A stretch of 64,000 nucleotides of DNA from positions 1,167,580-1,231,579 of the forward strand of contig CP034993.1 in NCBI GenBank assembly GCA_004026145.2. The letters run 5' to 3'. Shown one piece after another: positions 12,935-24,579 of this stretch. Position 1 is the stretch's first letter. Each line of letters starts with the position of its first letter. The translations under genes and the position numbers were made by a program. This DNA comes from Takifugu bimaculatus (taxonomy: Eukaryota; Chordata; Actinopteri; Tetraodontiformes; Tetraodontidae). The notes under the pieces are model-generated. The model was not told the origin of the DNA. It saw only the letters and a list, made by a program, of their open reading frames with translations, and searched no databases.

Positions 12935-12988
12935 GTGTGTGTACGTGCGCGTGTGTGCGCGCGCATCTCTGTGTGTGCGTGTGTGTAG
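12935..12988. repeat. Imperfect (GT)n/(GC)n alternating purine-pyrimidine tract
   Basis: GT units mixed with GTGCGCG and GCGCGCGC segments, broken by ATCTCT. This is a possible Z-DNA-forming tract. Confidence 0.85.
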
Positions 12989-13099
12989 GACGTCTCTATG
13001 GAGGAAGCATGCGTATTTGGCCTGTGATATCTCACCCTGCATTTTATGTCTCCATGTGCAAATATATCCTGAAGTTGGTTTCATGTGTGTATTTAACTG

Positions 13100-13133
13100 G
13101 TGTGTGTGTGTGCGTGTGTGTGTGTGTGTGTGT
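13100..13133. repeat. (GT)n microsatellite with one GC unit
   Basis: About 34 bp of TG with one CG step. Confidence 0.95.
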
Positions 13134-13261
13134 AAACTGGGCTGCAGGGCTAGCAACACACGGGAGTGAGACACAGATGTGACAGTGATGGCTGCAGAGC
13201 CTCAGGCTACAGCTGGGAGGCCTGAGACACACCCACATTACTGACCTTCACTGTCAACACG

Positions 13262-13313
13262 GACACACACACGCATGGCGCGCACGCGTGCACGCGCGCA
13301 CACACACACACAC
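13262..13313. repeat. (AC)n - (GC)n - (AC)n alternating tract, Z-DNA candidate
   Basis: An AC stretch, then from about 13279 some 35 bp of strictly alternating purine-pyrimidine sequence rich in CG and CA steps (it includes CGCGCACGCGTGCACGCGCG). CG-rich alternation is the strongest Z-DNA-forming composition. Confidence 0.9.
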
Positions 13314-13319
13314 TCCTGT

Positions 13320-16300
13320 TTTCTGTTCTTCAAAGTGAGTCACAGCTAATCAGTCAGAGAGCCGAACCGTGATTCACCACTAGTGTGAATAAGCTGATTC
13401 CGACATCAGCAGCTCGCAGCCTCATCATCATCTGTTCCGACTGACCCAAACTCATCTAAGAACTGTGTCATCACACACCCACATTTGTGGTTTTTAGTTC
13501 AGCTGTGCTCTGGTCCCTCCTCAGTAGTATGCAGCGCTGTGCCAGTCACATCTTTCTTCCAGGATCCCTCTTAAACGTGCTTTGCAAGCAGCAACCTACA
13601 ACAGCAATAACTCTGAACCACAGAGATGAAGAGGGAAAATCTCAGAGATGCTTCACGCCGCTCGACGTAAGGTTAGATTCTCCTTGGCCCTCTGGTTCCT
13701 CTATAAATATTTATGCCTGGGGTAGTGATCCTACAGGTCGCCACGTTCTGTGCTTGGTGCCTCTGTCAAATCAGATGTCAGACTCAAGCATGATGTGCAT
13801 AAGTATTCAATGGGCAGATGGGGGAAATTATACATTTTACTGGGACAGCTACAGCTATGAACTTCTGACCCCGGGAACTTTAAAAATTCACATTTTGTAT
13901 TTTCTCCAGCTCCTACCTTATTAATACTGACGTGAATGACACCCTTCAGACTGTTACATGCAGCATATCTCTGTTTGCATGCCTCGCCCAAGTCTGATTG
14001 ACCTTTTCAGCGCAGGGTTCCCACCAGTGTTGCATATATGGGACCAAACCAGGGTGCCTGGTCTAATTTGACTCCCCCAGGCCAGGTTATTGCACCACTG
14101 TCAAAATCTTGTGTTGAAACAAGATCCCAATAAGCACTTTTAAAAAACAAATACAGTGTTTATTAAGACTAAGCGAAGCTTTTTACTTTCAAGTGTGAAA
14201 CCAATCTTCTTTTTCTGTGCCTTGTTTGGAGTCGCAGTCATTTATATTCAAATACTGTTCTACTTATCGACTTAACACTGAAGAAAGCGTAACATTCTTG
14301 TCTCCGTATGAATCAGCAATATTTATTACCGGGGTGATAAAACGTTGTCTTTTATGCAGTAGGTCAAATAAGTATCTGGTTATTTCTGAGTTAGCTTTTT
14401 AGAACACTCTGCAAAGTGTTCATAAGTCCTAAGAAAATGGTTAAGACCAACTGAAAGTGTGTCGCTAACCCTACCCTTACGTTAATGCAATATTTATTGT
14501 CTGCAGATTTACATTGGGGATCAGAATCCGTGCACTTAATACTTTGTTAAACCACATTTCACTTGATAGTCCAGACTCAGCTCTTCTGAACCCATTTCAT
14601 AATCCACTGCAAAATCCGCTGTCCTCACATGACTGCAGTCCGGCAGAACTGTACACTGGAACTGTCACACAATGCTAAAGTGTTGCACGACAGTAGCCGA
14701 CCAGTCATAGCTCTAAGTCCACCTACTTTTCCTGTCAAAGGACTGTTTGCCCATTATGACAGTGCTGCATTTTTTTTAAAGCAGGCTAAAAAAAAGTCTT
14801 TCTGTCCATTACACCCAACTACATGGAAGTATTTTATTTGTATTATCTGGTATACATGAGAAGAGGTTTAATGGTAATACGACACAGGAGGCATGCATAT
14901 TTGGACCACACCAGTAGCATTTTTGTGTTTTGTGCATCCTCTGCAGGCTAGTCCTTGTCTCTTATTTCATTCATGAATAAATGTTGCACAGAGCACATGA
15001 GAGTTTTTATGGTGTCTGCATTGCAGGCAATTTCTCAGAGTTTGAAGTCCTAAAGTTATGAAACTTTGTGTTATCTTAGCGTTGCTGCTATTGGGAATTA
15101 AGCAGTAATAACTGATTCTTTGTTGAACCATTGACTGTCTTTAATTACCTGCGGATGTTTAAAATAAAGCTTTGTGACTTGCAGGGCTTTCTGTCTGTGC
15201 TGCATGTGCGAAAGAGACTTAATTTATTACAAGGAATCAATAATTCTGAAGTTCATTAGCATTTTCAATATTGAGATTGTCTCTTATATATAAGTCTCAT
15301 TCCACATTTTAGCATATCATTTTTCCTTCATGCTAATTTTAGTGCATTTTAAATAGACAGATACTGTTTACTAAATTGGGAAGGAGAAGTGTGGTATTTT
15401 GACTGTTTAGCAAGGCATCTGTCAGCTACAATTGAGTGTTATTACAGGCATGTTGCCTTCTTTGTGTGTAAATACAATCATGTCTTGTATGGGAATGTGC
15501 ATATATCCACGTATGTTGACAGGTGGGCCTACCCCCATGGACGAAATACATGCAACTCCCAGCACACTCTATCAACTCCGTGTAGTTTCATTAGATCTCT
15601 CGATGACATTTGATTTACACGGCTTGTCAGGAAGCCCTGTGGGGCTCACTTTGCTTCTCATGAGCTACACCTCCGCTGAACAAAGCTTTGCTATGAGGAC
15701 TTGATCTGTCTTACATCCAGTGTGTGGCAGAGACACGCATAAAGGAAGAAAAAAAACAATATTAAGCTGAGCAAATATTTGTATGCATTTGTGTGTACAC
15801 AAGGAGTCAGGGGTGTGTGTCACGCAAAAGCAGAAAAACACAAAGATTTGGCTCTAGCGTGCATTTTGTCCATCAGCGAACTGGAAAGGTTGGCCTTCTG
15901 TACTCTTATTTTCACCCTAGTGGATTAGCAGCCATGCTGTGTTTGGCATACAGCATGTATCCTTGCTGTAAGGATAATGATGTGATGAATGGTGAGAGCG
16001 AGGGAGAGAGTGGGAGAAAGAGCGAGCGAGATTTCAAGGCTAATGCCTGGGGGATGTCAGACAAACCTGTGTATGTGTAATAACCACAGAGGTTAAAATG
16101 CTACACTGGTGCTGGAGATGGCTGCCAAATATTTTGACACTCTACTCTCCTAACCTCCTCCACACAGCTGCTGAGGCTGAGGTAGAAAGGGATGGTTTAC
16201 AGGAGAGAGACAGAGAGAGATTAATGTCATTGAAGGAAGCAGTGGACTAGAATATGAAAGAGTGGGCAACGGAGGTGGTGGTGTTCAGTCAGTGAGAGAG

Positions 16301-16730
16301 ATACGGAGAAAAAGAACGTTAAATCTGCCTTATTTTATCCAGCAGTTTCTTTCTCTCAGCACTCCGGACTTCATGACGTGCCCACGGAACCATCATAGTG
16401 ATTTTCTTCAAGGTTGCTCTCCACGAGACTGATGTGCACTCAGCAGCACGGGAGCAAAGAAAAAAAAAGTCTCGTGTGGCAAAAAAAATACACACATAAA
16501 TTAAAACGAATCTTGCCTCTTTTTTTTTTTATCTGGGTGAGCAGGTTTGTGCTCCTACAAATCTCAGGAATGTGCTGCAAGATGGGTTATATGATGCCCA
16601 ATGTTTATCAGGAGAGTTGCGTTGCAGCGCGTGTATCTGTCGCCCCTCAGGGTGGCGTATAAAGATTGTGTCTTTCATGTTGTTTTTTTCCAGTGTATAT
16701 GAATAAATAACTCTTGTTCCCTTCGGATTA
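13320..16730. other. Unique intronic sequence, no gene recognised
   Basis: About 3.4 kb free of large microsatellites. The 145-codon open frame at 13487-13924 is the longest non-repeat one on the + strand in this part, but it has no recognisable domain, no matching splice context, and an overlapping antisense frame. I treat it as chance. Confidence 0.4.
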
Positions 16731-16739
16731 TCTGTGACC

Positions 16740-16925
16740 TCTTTACCCCCTCACGTGCAGCTAACGGCCCCCGCAACAATCCGATGATTGCGCTGCGAAT
16801 CGGTCGTGATAACAGATGTCAGCTCCATCGATTGGCCATCTCCACCCCAAAATAACAGACATCCAAAATGGAGGGCGCCGGCCACTGTGGCCTGAGGGGT
16901 CGCTCGGCTGGGCTGAAAACATATG
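16740..16925. promoter_or_regulatory. CpG-richer block with E-box and YY1-type motif, possible enhancer
   Basis: Within AT-moderate intron, about 185 bp have clustered CpGs, CACGTG at 16752-16757 and CAAAATGGAGG (YY1-like) at 16864-16874, followed by GGCGCCGGCC. Motifs are seen directly; regulatory function is inferred only. Confidence 0.25.
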
Positions 16926-16929
16926 TCAT

Positions 16930-19470
16930 GAGAGATTGCAGAGAAAATAGAAAACCTTACTCATTAACTTCAAGTCCACAGTCCTGAGATTTCATGGATT
17001 AATCAATGCTAACCTACTTTATCAAAGACACTTATCTTCCGCATGCAGAAATCTATGCATGTCCCCGGCCAAGGGGTCGATAGTAGGAAATATTTCACAA
17101 TGCCCACCTTTTTTTCCATTTTGAATTCTCCTTCTCTAACGTTCTCTCTCCTCTTCTGTCTCCATCATGCCCAGCCTCTTCTTTTTTTCCCCCTTAAATG
17201 TCCTTGGGATTGGAGTGTGTGTGGGGAAGGGAGAGCCTTATTAGATAACTTATTGGTTCATTTTGCCCATCTCTTTCCAATAATGTGTAACATTACCAGT
17301 GTTATTAGATAGGAGATTAATGGTGCTTGGACCTGCTCCTCCTTTCCAGGACGGGACGCAGAGGAGAAAAGATAAAGAAGGGAACAAAAAGGGGAGGGGG
17401 GGGTGAGAGAGGTGAACACGGAGAGATGAGCCGCATGAGAATGAGTGAATCCTCTTTGACTCTGGAGGCCCTAATGTCTGACTTAGTCCAGCAGTTAGAG
17501 GGTCATTTCTTGGTGTTGACTGATGGACGGAATCCCCACACCCCCCACACCCCCAACACACACACTCAGGCTTTGCCTCCATTCTCCTCCCCCCTGCTCT
17601 ATCGCTCTATCTCCCTGATTACTACTGTTCAGCAGCCTTTGATCCTCCACCCGCACATCAATCAATGCAGACAGCAGAGAAGTGAAAGAGAGAGCAGGAA
17701 GATGACTAGTCTTGACTTTCAATGCTTCAGGTGCTGTCTCCTACATGTCAGCCAGATGTCTCATGCTCTGTTTATTTATGCTCTTAGTTATGTATTTATT
17801 AGGCAGTGCCACTCCCTTTATGCTTTCCATTATTCCCCTTCATCCCAGCCCACTTGCTGGTTGTCAGGTCTTCAGCTTTTAACTTGGTTTAGATGTCGAC
17901 GGTAAGAATCCATCTTCCCCTGCATCAAAATCAGATGCCGGTTGCATAATGTGGCGTGAGGAAATCATTCCTTTTAAGCTTGTCTTAGTAATTATTTACT
18001 TTAGTGGAAGATAAAGGTTTTATTGCCCTCTGTTTAAGGTTAATGAGTGGACTGTTGCTTCATGCAAAGAAGCGTATCCATCCGCGGGTCTAGTTTATGA
18101 GAGATGGGACAACAGTGCATGCTGGTTAGTTTGGCTGTATCAGCTGGAACGTGCACATTTAATAGAGCTCTTTCAGAATGAATCTGAGGCAGAGTGCAGG
18201 CAATTGGATCTGCATTCCAAATCCAAATGATAGCCTTGAGCTTTACTGACTGACAGAACATGATCAGAGCTACAAGTTTGTCTTCACTTCAGAGTGACTA
18301 GTCTCAGCCTCAGCCTGGAGAAAAGCGTAGATATCTGAATGGAGTTTGAAGAGCAGCCTCGGCTCCTGCGTGTATAGAGGAGCTCGGAGATTTACTTGGA
18401 ACATATGACTGAGATCATGCCTCTCCGCCCGGCGTTGGGGGTCTTCTGGGCATGTCCAAGATGGACCCAGAGCTCACTGAAGGGATTATATATTCCGTCT
18501 GGCCTGGAAACACAGCAGGATACGTGAACGAAGGCCATCTGGAGTGATTTAAGTGATGATTGCTTAATTGACTGTAGGTACTTATTAGCATTCAAAGAAA
18601 GAAAGGTTGTTTTGCAGTTTGTGGGACCATCTCTCCGTTCAATTCCAAAGTTATAAACTGATTCACTGACTTTCATCACAGCTTTGCCTGAAATCCTCAA
18701 CTTGACGCAGGATGGCTTCCACTTGATGGGTGATATATACTTTATTGCATATGTCCCGAGGCACTAAAGCTAAAAAGCCAATCAGACACTGCTCTCTTCG
18801 ACACCAGTTCAGCATGATGAGTCATGGTAAAAACTGCTGATTAATCAAGTCACAGACATCTGATTAGTGCGAGACACACAAAGCCCATTTGGCTCAATGA
18901 GTCCTAACGAGGCCTAACGGCCGATTGTGGAGCAACAGGCTTCAGGGGAGTTGTCTTAACATTAATGTTCAGTCTTTATGATGATTTCTTTGGTTGCCTG
19001 GGTGTTGTTTGCCATGATGGTTATCTAAATAATAGGCTGCTCATTAGGTATCAGAATTATACCAGTAGAATTGATGAAGCAACTGATTGAGCTAATCTAC
19101 TAATTTGAACTAATCATTGCAAACAACATGGAAGTGAACACAACTTTTTAAAAACAAGTGTCCTTTCTACCTTTTGGTGCTTCGTCATTATATTTTCTCA
19201 CTCTCCTCCCTTTTTTTTAACCTTCCCCCTCTCATTGCTCTGCCCCCACCCCCCTTTCTATTGTATAGAGTAATAACTTGCTCATTATTGGGTGTAAGAA
19301 ATATCTACTAAGAGATTATGCCAGATATAAAAAGCGCACAGGTGATGGGAGTCAGAACCTCTTTGCATCTCTAATGAGGTCTGGGGATTGCAGAGCACGC
19401 TCCGTAGAGACTGAGCATCCTCCAGCAGCCCTGCTCAGAAGCCTAACTCAGCTTACTGAGAGACACGTTG
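16930..19470. other. Unique intronic sequence, no gene recognised
   Basis: Includes a C/T-rich segment at about 17110-17190 and a purine-rich segment at 17350-17430. The 192-codon open frame at 17327-17905 is low-complexity in part (Thr/Pro/His repeats from a C/A-rich run) and has no recognisable domain. Confidence 0.4.
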
Positions 19471-19480
19471 GCCCAGCTCA

Positions 19481-19508
19481 GCCAAGCTCAGCTCAACTTG
19501 AGCTTGGC
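19481..19508 (+). other. Perfect 10-bp inverted repeat (hairpin)
   Basis: GCCAAGCTCA (19481-19490) and TGAGCTTGGC (19499-19508) are exact reverse complements around an 8-nt loop. It sits in a segment rich in CAGCTCA-type words (19470-19500). Confidence 0.6.
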
Positions 19509-19549
19509 ACGGCTCTCGCCCCACTTGGACTCTGTTGGTGTAATTAATG

Positions 19550-21500
19550 CGTTTACTGGAAGCTCATCTGCTGTTGATCTGTCAGTCACTAGAACTTGAG
19601 AGGTTTTTTTGGTTTTTGTTTTTTCTCCTCTTTGCCCACTTCACCTCTGCCCTTCTCATCGGGGACATGAAATGTTTAAGTTTCCAGAGTTCTGTCAGAT
19701 TATACAGAACATCCCTTCTCTGACTTTAGTAGGGTGCCCAAAACCCCTGAATCCCCCTGGTGGTTGTTTCCAAATACAGCGTTTCTTTCTGTTCCTGGGC
19801 TCTGATTGATATTTTTCCAAGTCATGGTGATTTATTTGGCGAGTCTACTAATTTACACACAAAGTGTGCGTGCAAAGCTATAGTTTAGGATAAGGGAAAA
19901 GTCAGAGTGAGAAGTTGAACTGAATGCCAGGGCAACATTGGCCACCACAGGAACAGTGAAGGGCGAATGTTTGAATCATTTAAAACTCCAGAGACGCGGA
20001 TCTGTTACACTGGCCAATTGCAACACAGTCTGTCTGATGGAGTGCTTGGCATGTCTCAGGACGTCGCTCTCCCTTTCTGGCTGTCCATCCTCACCTCGTC
20101 TTTGCTAAACCCACAGCAGACATATAGACCTGCTGGCTGATAGTGCAGAATGTTTAAAAGTCACATAAATATGCAGTTGTTCAGTCAACAATCTATGAAA
20201 CTAGACTAGGAATTATTTCATCTCTCTAGGCCTCTGGCTGGCTTTTGTTTGGTATTTGTTCTCCTCTTTGACCTCTCACGACTGCTAAATGTCACCTTTG
20301 TCAGACTGAAGGAGAAACACAACTTCATCAAACTTTAGAACACTGTTAAAGGTCAGAAAAGTCTTTTGAGACAATTGTCACTCTTAACAAACATGCACTT
20401 ACTACAGAAAACCGAAAGTTCAGATAGTGGTTCCATTTTACTCTTAAATATACCTTTCCCCCATTGGTAACTGCAATATTTTTAGGATATTGTTTCTTGA
20501 TTTTGTTCAAATAAAGTAGTGCGGAGAGAACTTTCACAGGAACCAATAAAACACCCTGACACATGAGGACTTTCCGTTTTGATTTTATGCTTTTTCAAAA
20601 ATGCTTTTTTCATGTGCACCCTTACGGTAATACAACAAACAACAAATTGGATTTAGATGATCAAATTTGCTTGTTCTGACATGACGGGAAATAGAGAAGT
20701 TTGGCATTGTGTCTTCATCCACTTGTCTGGTTCAGAATTGTAATTTTAAAAGGGCAGATGAAGCCTCACTCTTTCCAATCTATTCCACCATTCATTTCCT
20801 GGATTTGCCCTCCTCCCACTGGGGACGTGACCAAAACATTAAGGAGGTGACCTGCAAACTGATCTAGTGTCAGCTGGAGGTCACTCATTGCCATGACTAA
20901 TAAAGCTGCACCATCTGCTAAATGCAGGGATGGAATGTTAAGGCTATCTAGCTCCTAACACCTCACACTCTCCAGCGCTCTGACCTACCCAAGCATCTTG
21001 GACATCCCTGGCCTTTGTGGAAATGGGTCTGTGTTATGGAAACCAATGTAAACCAAGCTTTTGCTGTAATGATATAGATTAAATGGCCCAAAGCATCAGA
21101 CCTCGCAATATTCCTGCATAGACACAAGCATGAGTCCTTGTGCCTCTTTCTCTGGTCCAGTGTTGCATAAATGGAAGGAAAACAACATTATTTATCATGA
21201 ATCCAGAGGCTGATTGACATCTGGAGTCTCCTCTCTTGCTCCATGGGGCCGCCAGAGCCGTAGCCCAAGACTAAAATAATTGCCACATAATTAGCATCTT
21301 CGCTCTTGAAAAACTGTTCTTCATCGTTGATATTTTAAAAATAACTGTAATAACAACGCTAATATACTGACACTAAAACTCAACATCGTTAATTTTTTTT
21401 TTAGCATCGTCCCGACAAACATTCCTTCCAGATGACTTTGTTGTATATTTCTTCGCCTATTAAGCTCTTTGTTAAAGAACGGGCTTGTCTGGGCCTTCAT
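19550..21500. other. Unique intronic sequence, no gene recognised
   Basis: AT-moderate unique sequence with only short homopolymers; nothing recognised. Confidence 0.45.
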
Positions 21501-21504
21501 GGTC

Positions 21505-21545
21505 TGTGTGTGTGTTCTGTGTGGGTGTGTGTGCACGTGTGTGTA
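21505..21545. repeat. Degenerate (GT)n tract
   Basis: Short GT blocks broken by TTCT, GG and GCAC; a decayed microsatellite. Confidence 0.7.
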
Positions 21546-22023
21546 GAGGCAGGTGCAGTAATGTGTGTGCAGGATGTGAGGGGGGTACATATTTGTGGAT
21601 ACAAGGGAAATGCATATGTACATTGGTACATTGGAGCCTGGAGGGAATGTGTGCACGCACTGTATGTTGTGTTTGCATACTTTCCTATTATTCACGCGGT
21701 TGCAGCACTGTTTGGATTTGTTTCTGTCAAGGTTAATAAATGAAGAAATCAAGGTGAGCGTGTCTCAATCCAGACAAAAAGACATCAGGACAGGGATCAG
21801 ACACCCAGCTGGCACCTCTGAAATTTTAATTAGCCCCGTTCTTTATTTTCCTGCCACTGTCTGATATTCTGATTGCATATTTAGTCTGTTTTCTTGTCTT
21901 GGTAGGTTTGAGTTCAAAGACATGTTTAATTGGTTCAATAGTTTAAAAATGGCATTCCAAAACTAGTTTCATCATATTTTGTTCTTTTTAGAGCTTTAAT
22001 GGCTCAGGTACAGGCAGCATTCT

Positions 22024-22048
22024 GATGATGATGATGATGATGATGATG
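22024..22048. repeat. (GAT)8 trinucleotide microsatellite
   Basis: About 25 bases of uninterrupted GAT units. Confidence 0.95.
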
Positions 22049-22049
22049 G

Positions 22050-24360
22050 GGTAATGGAGATAGTGTAGAGCCTTATGGGGTGCTTGCTTCATTAACTTAC
22101 CAGTTACTGTGTTGATGCAGCCCCGAGGTTTTGTGCTTGTGACACCATGGCTAATACCACTTGTATCAATAATGAGGTATGGCTTTTCCCACGACCAGCA
22201 TTATGGAGCGCTCCAAATGAGATTAGGATGAAGACACTTGGCAGGTATAACTATAATCACTGATGTTCCCTGGACCACAAATTGGATTTCATGGAAATAA
22301 TCACTGAACGATCAGAAATGTACATCTTTTTTTGCCCTCATATAGGAGGAAATAGATCACCAACCACACGCAAAAAGTACCTTTTGGAATCATTGGCTTT
22401 CTAACCGACAACCCTGCAAATGTCCAAGTGGGCTTTTATGTTTACTGGCGCAGCAGCATTTATATTTCGCGTAGCCTGTGAGTCGTGTTTATTTGTCATC
22501 ATTAATTCATGGGAAAAGATGCCTTTGATGATGCATCAATTTCATTATCCAGATCTTTAAGATATCTTTCATCTAGACTGTTTTATTTATGATTAGTCTT
22601 CAAAGCTGAACTGTGTGGCAAGATTTAATCAGATTTTCTGGACTTAATGGTTTGATTTAAACTTTAGTAAATAATTCACATGTTGAAATTGTTCCATCTT
22701 CTGTTCATGTGGAGAAAGATGAGGGGGAAGAGTGAAGGTTTCTGATGTGAGAATGAAATACCTTTAAATGAACTTGTTTCTTTTGTTCTACTCTTTGGGG
22801 CAGGAGATCTGAACAAATTCACAGGCTGAATCCTGATCTTTTCCAAGTATGATGATTCATTTCACAGGCAATTTTCAATTGGTCTTGATTAAATCTGAAT
22901 TCTTTGTGCGTGAGAGAGACTGTGTTCATGAGATAGAACACAGGACAGAATCGTTCTCACAAGTTCTTTCCTGTTTTCTGGCTCTGTATATTCATCTACT
23001 CTCCAATTGCTTCACAGCTGAAACAATGGCCTATTGAATTTTTTGGACACCCGCACCCACACTTCCACAATTTGCTGACATGTTTTTTTTATATGAAATG
23101 AAATTACATCAAAAAAGTGCAGATCTGCCTTTTAATCATTTATGTTCTTAATTTGAAACTTAGGCACTACTGTTGATCCAATTCTGGTATATTTGTATTG
23201 ATATTGTTTATTTCAAGCACACAAAGAGACCGGATCTCACCCTGAACTGGCCAGCAGCCAATTTCTGGACACCATTCATTCACATGCTCACAGGCTGCAT
23301 GAAGAGAACCCATATAGACACCAGGTCAACCAGCAAAAGACACAGAGTTTAACAAGAACTTAATGAATACAGTGTAGTAATCTGAGCTGTAATCTGTAAC
23401 TTTATGCTGATATCCACATTTCCACCAGGACAGACTTCTCTGCATACAAAAAATGCAGAAACGAAGGCCAAAGTAAGAGGTAGTAGCATTACTATGTAAA
23501 GTTGGAGGAAAACTAGCTGAAACAGACCATCCCACTAGCTTCTCTCCCAGGCAAGGCATTTCTGTGAGTACACAGACTTAGCAGCAGTTTCCACAGCAGC
23601 TGCTGCAGCAATGATGGGGCATTTACATATAAATGAAAGTTGCCGATCACACGCTGCTGACCCCATTTATTTCAGCAGACAGACAGACAGGCAGGCAAGG
23701 CAAGTGCCTACGAGTTGCCTGAATTACTCCAAATTACCGCATTTCCATCTCCACATCAGGCCTGTCAGGCCAGCAACCATCGACCCAGTGGGTTTCCCCC
23801 CCCCCCTACCTCCTCACCTCTGCTGCCGCCCACCACCAGGTCTAGAACGACCCTAATTGGCAGCGGGGAATTTAAAATACCCGACTGTGACTGAGACTGT
23901 CACCACCCTGGACAGCAGTGCAAAGCAACAACATATCCCTCATATCACAGAGCAGCACAGCAGAGCAGAAAGCCAGACTCAGGTTATTGCCTTGCAAACA
24001 GCACCGTATACTTCACACATCGCTGTGCAAGAATAACACAGCTCTGACTTATAGGCAGGGAGGGTACCAACGTCTGAATCACCGCCGTGTTGCTGCTGCC
24101 ACCAATGCCAGGGAAGCAATGTTTGATGCAGGAGCTTGTTTTTCACATGGGACATCTGCTGATAACTGTTAATTATTGTTATCATTGTTGATGTTCCAGA
24201 GGTTATTGTAGAATTTGAGCATATTTGATCCACCATTTGATCAGTTGTAATTCCATCTAGCATGCACAGCTTCTCCACCATGTTCTCTGACGTATAGCCT
24301 GACACCGCTTTAAGTAGGCATCTGGATTTGAATTCAGAGCCACGTGTCCTTCCGACATCT
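22050..24360. other. Unique intronic sequence, no gene recognised
   Basis: AT-moderate unique sequence. A CAGACAGACAGGCAGGCAAGGCAAG degenerate tetranucleotide segment lies near 23679-23703. The antisense 144-codon frame at 23979-24413 has no recognisable domain. Confidence 0.4.
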
Positions 24361-24509
24361 TCTCTCCCCCACCCCACACACACACACGTGTGCGCGTTTG
24401 AACACACACCCACACACTACTGGAGTAGATCTTAAGGTTTACAAGACAGATTCATGCTATAGGCCCACATGATCTTAATGTGACAGCTGTGTCCTTTATC
24501 AGGTCCCAA

Positions 24510-24512
<3 letters not shown>

Positions 24513-24575
<63 letters not shown>
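24513..24575. repeat. (AC)31 microsatellite
   Basis: About 63 bp of uninterrupted AC. Confidence 0.97.
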
Positions 24576-24577
<2 letters not shown>

Positions 24578-24579
24578 GT

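Noticed and set aside
13487..13924. 145-codon open frame on the + strand
   Set aside because: It has no recognisable protein family, begins in mid-intron without a promoter or acceptor context, and an antisense frame overlaps it.
17327..17905. 192-codon open frame on the + strand
   Set aside because: It has no recognisable domain, a partly low-complexity composition, no splice context suggesting an exon, and it overlaps antisense frames.
23221..23340. Segment resembling a fish interspersed repeat (phrases like 'cattcattcacatgctcacaggctgcatgaagag')
   Set aside because: The resemblance is vague, with no terminal repeats, tail or second copy noticed.
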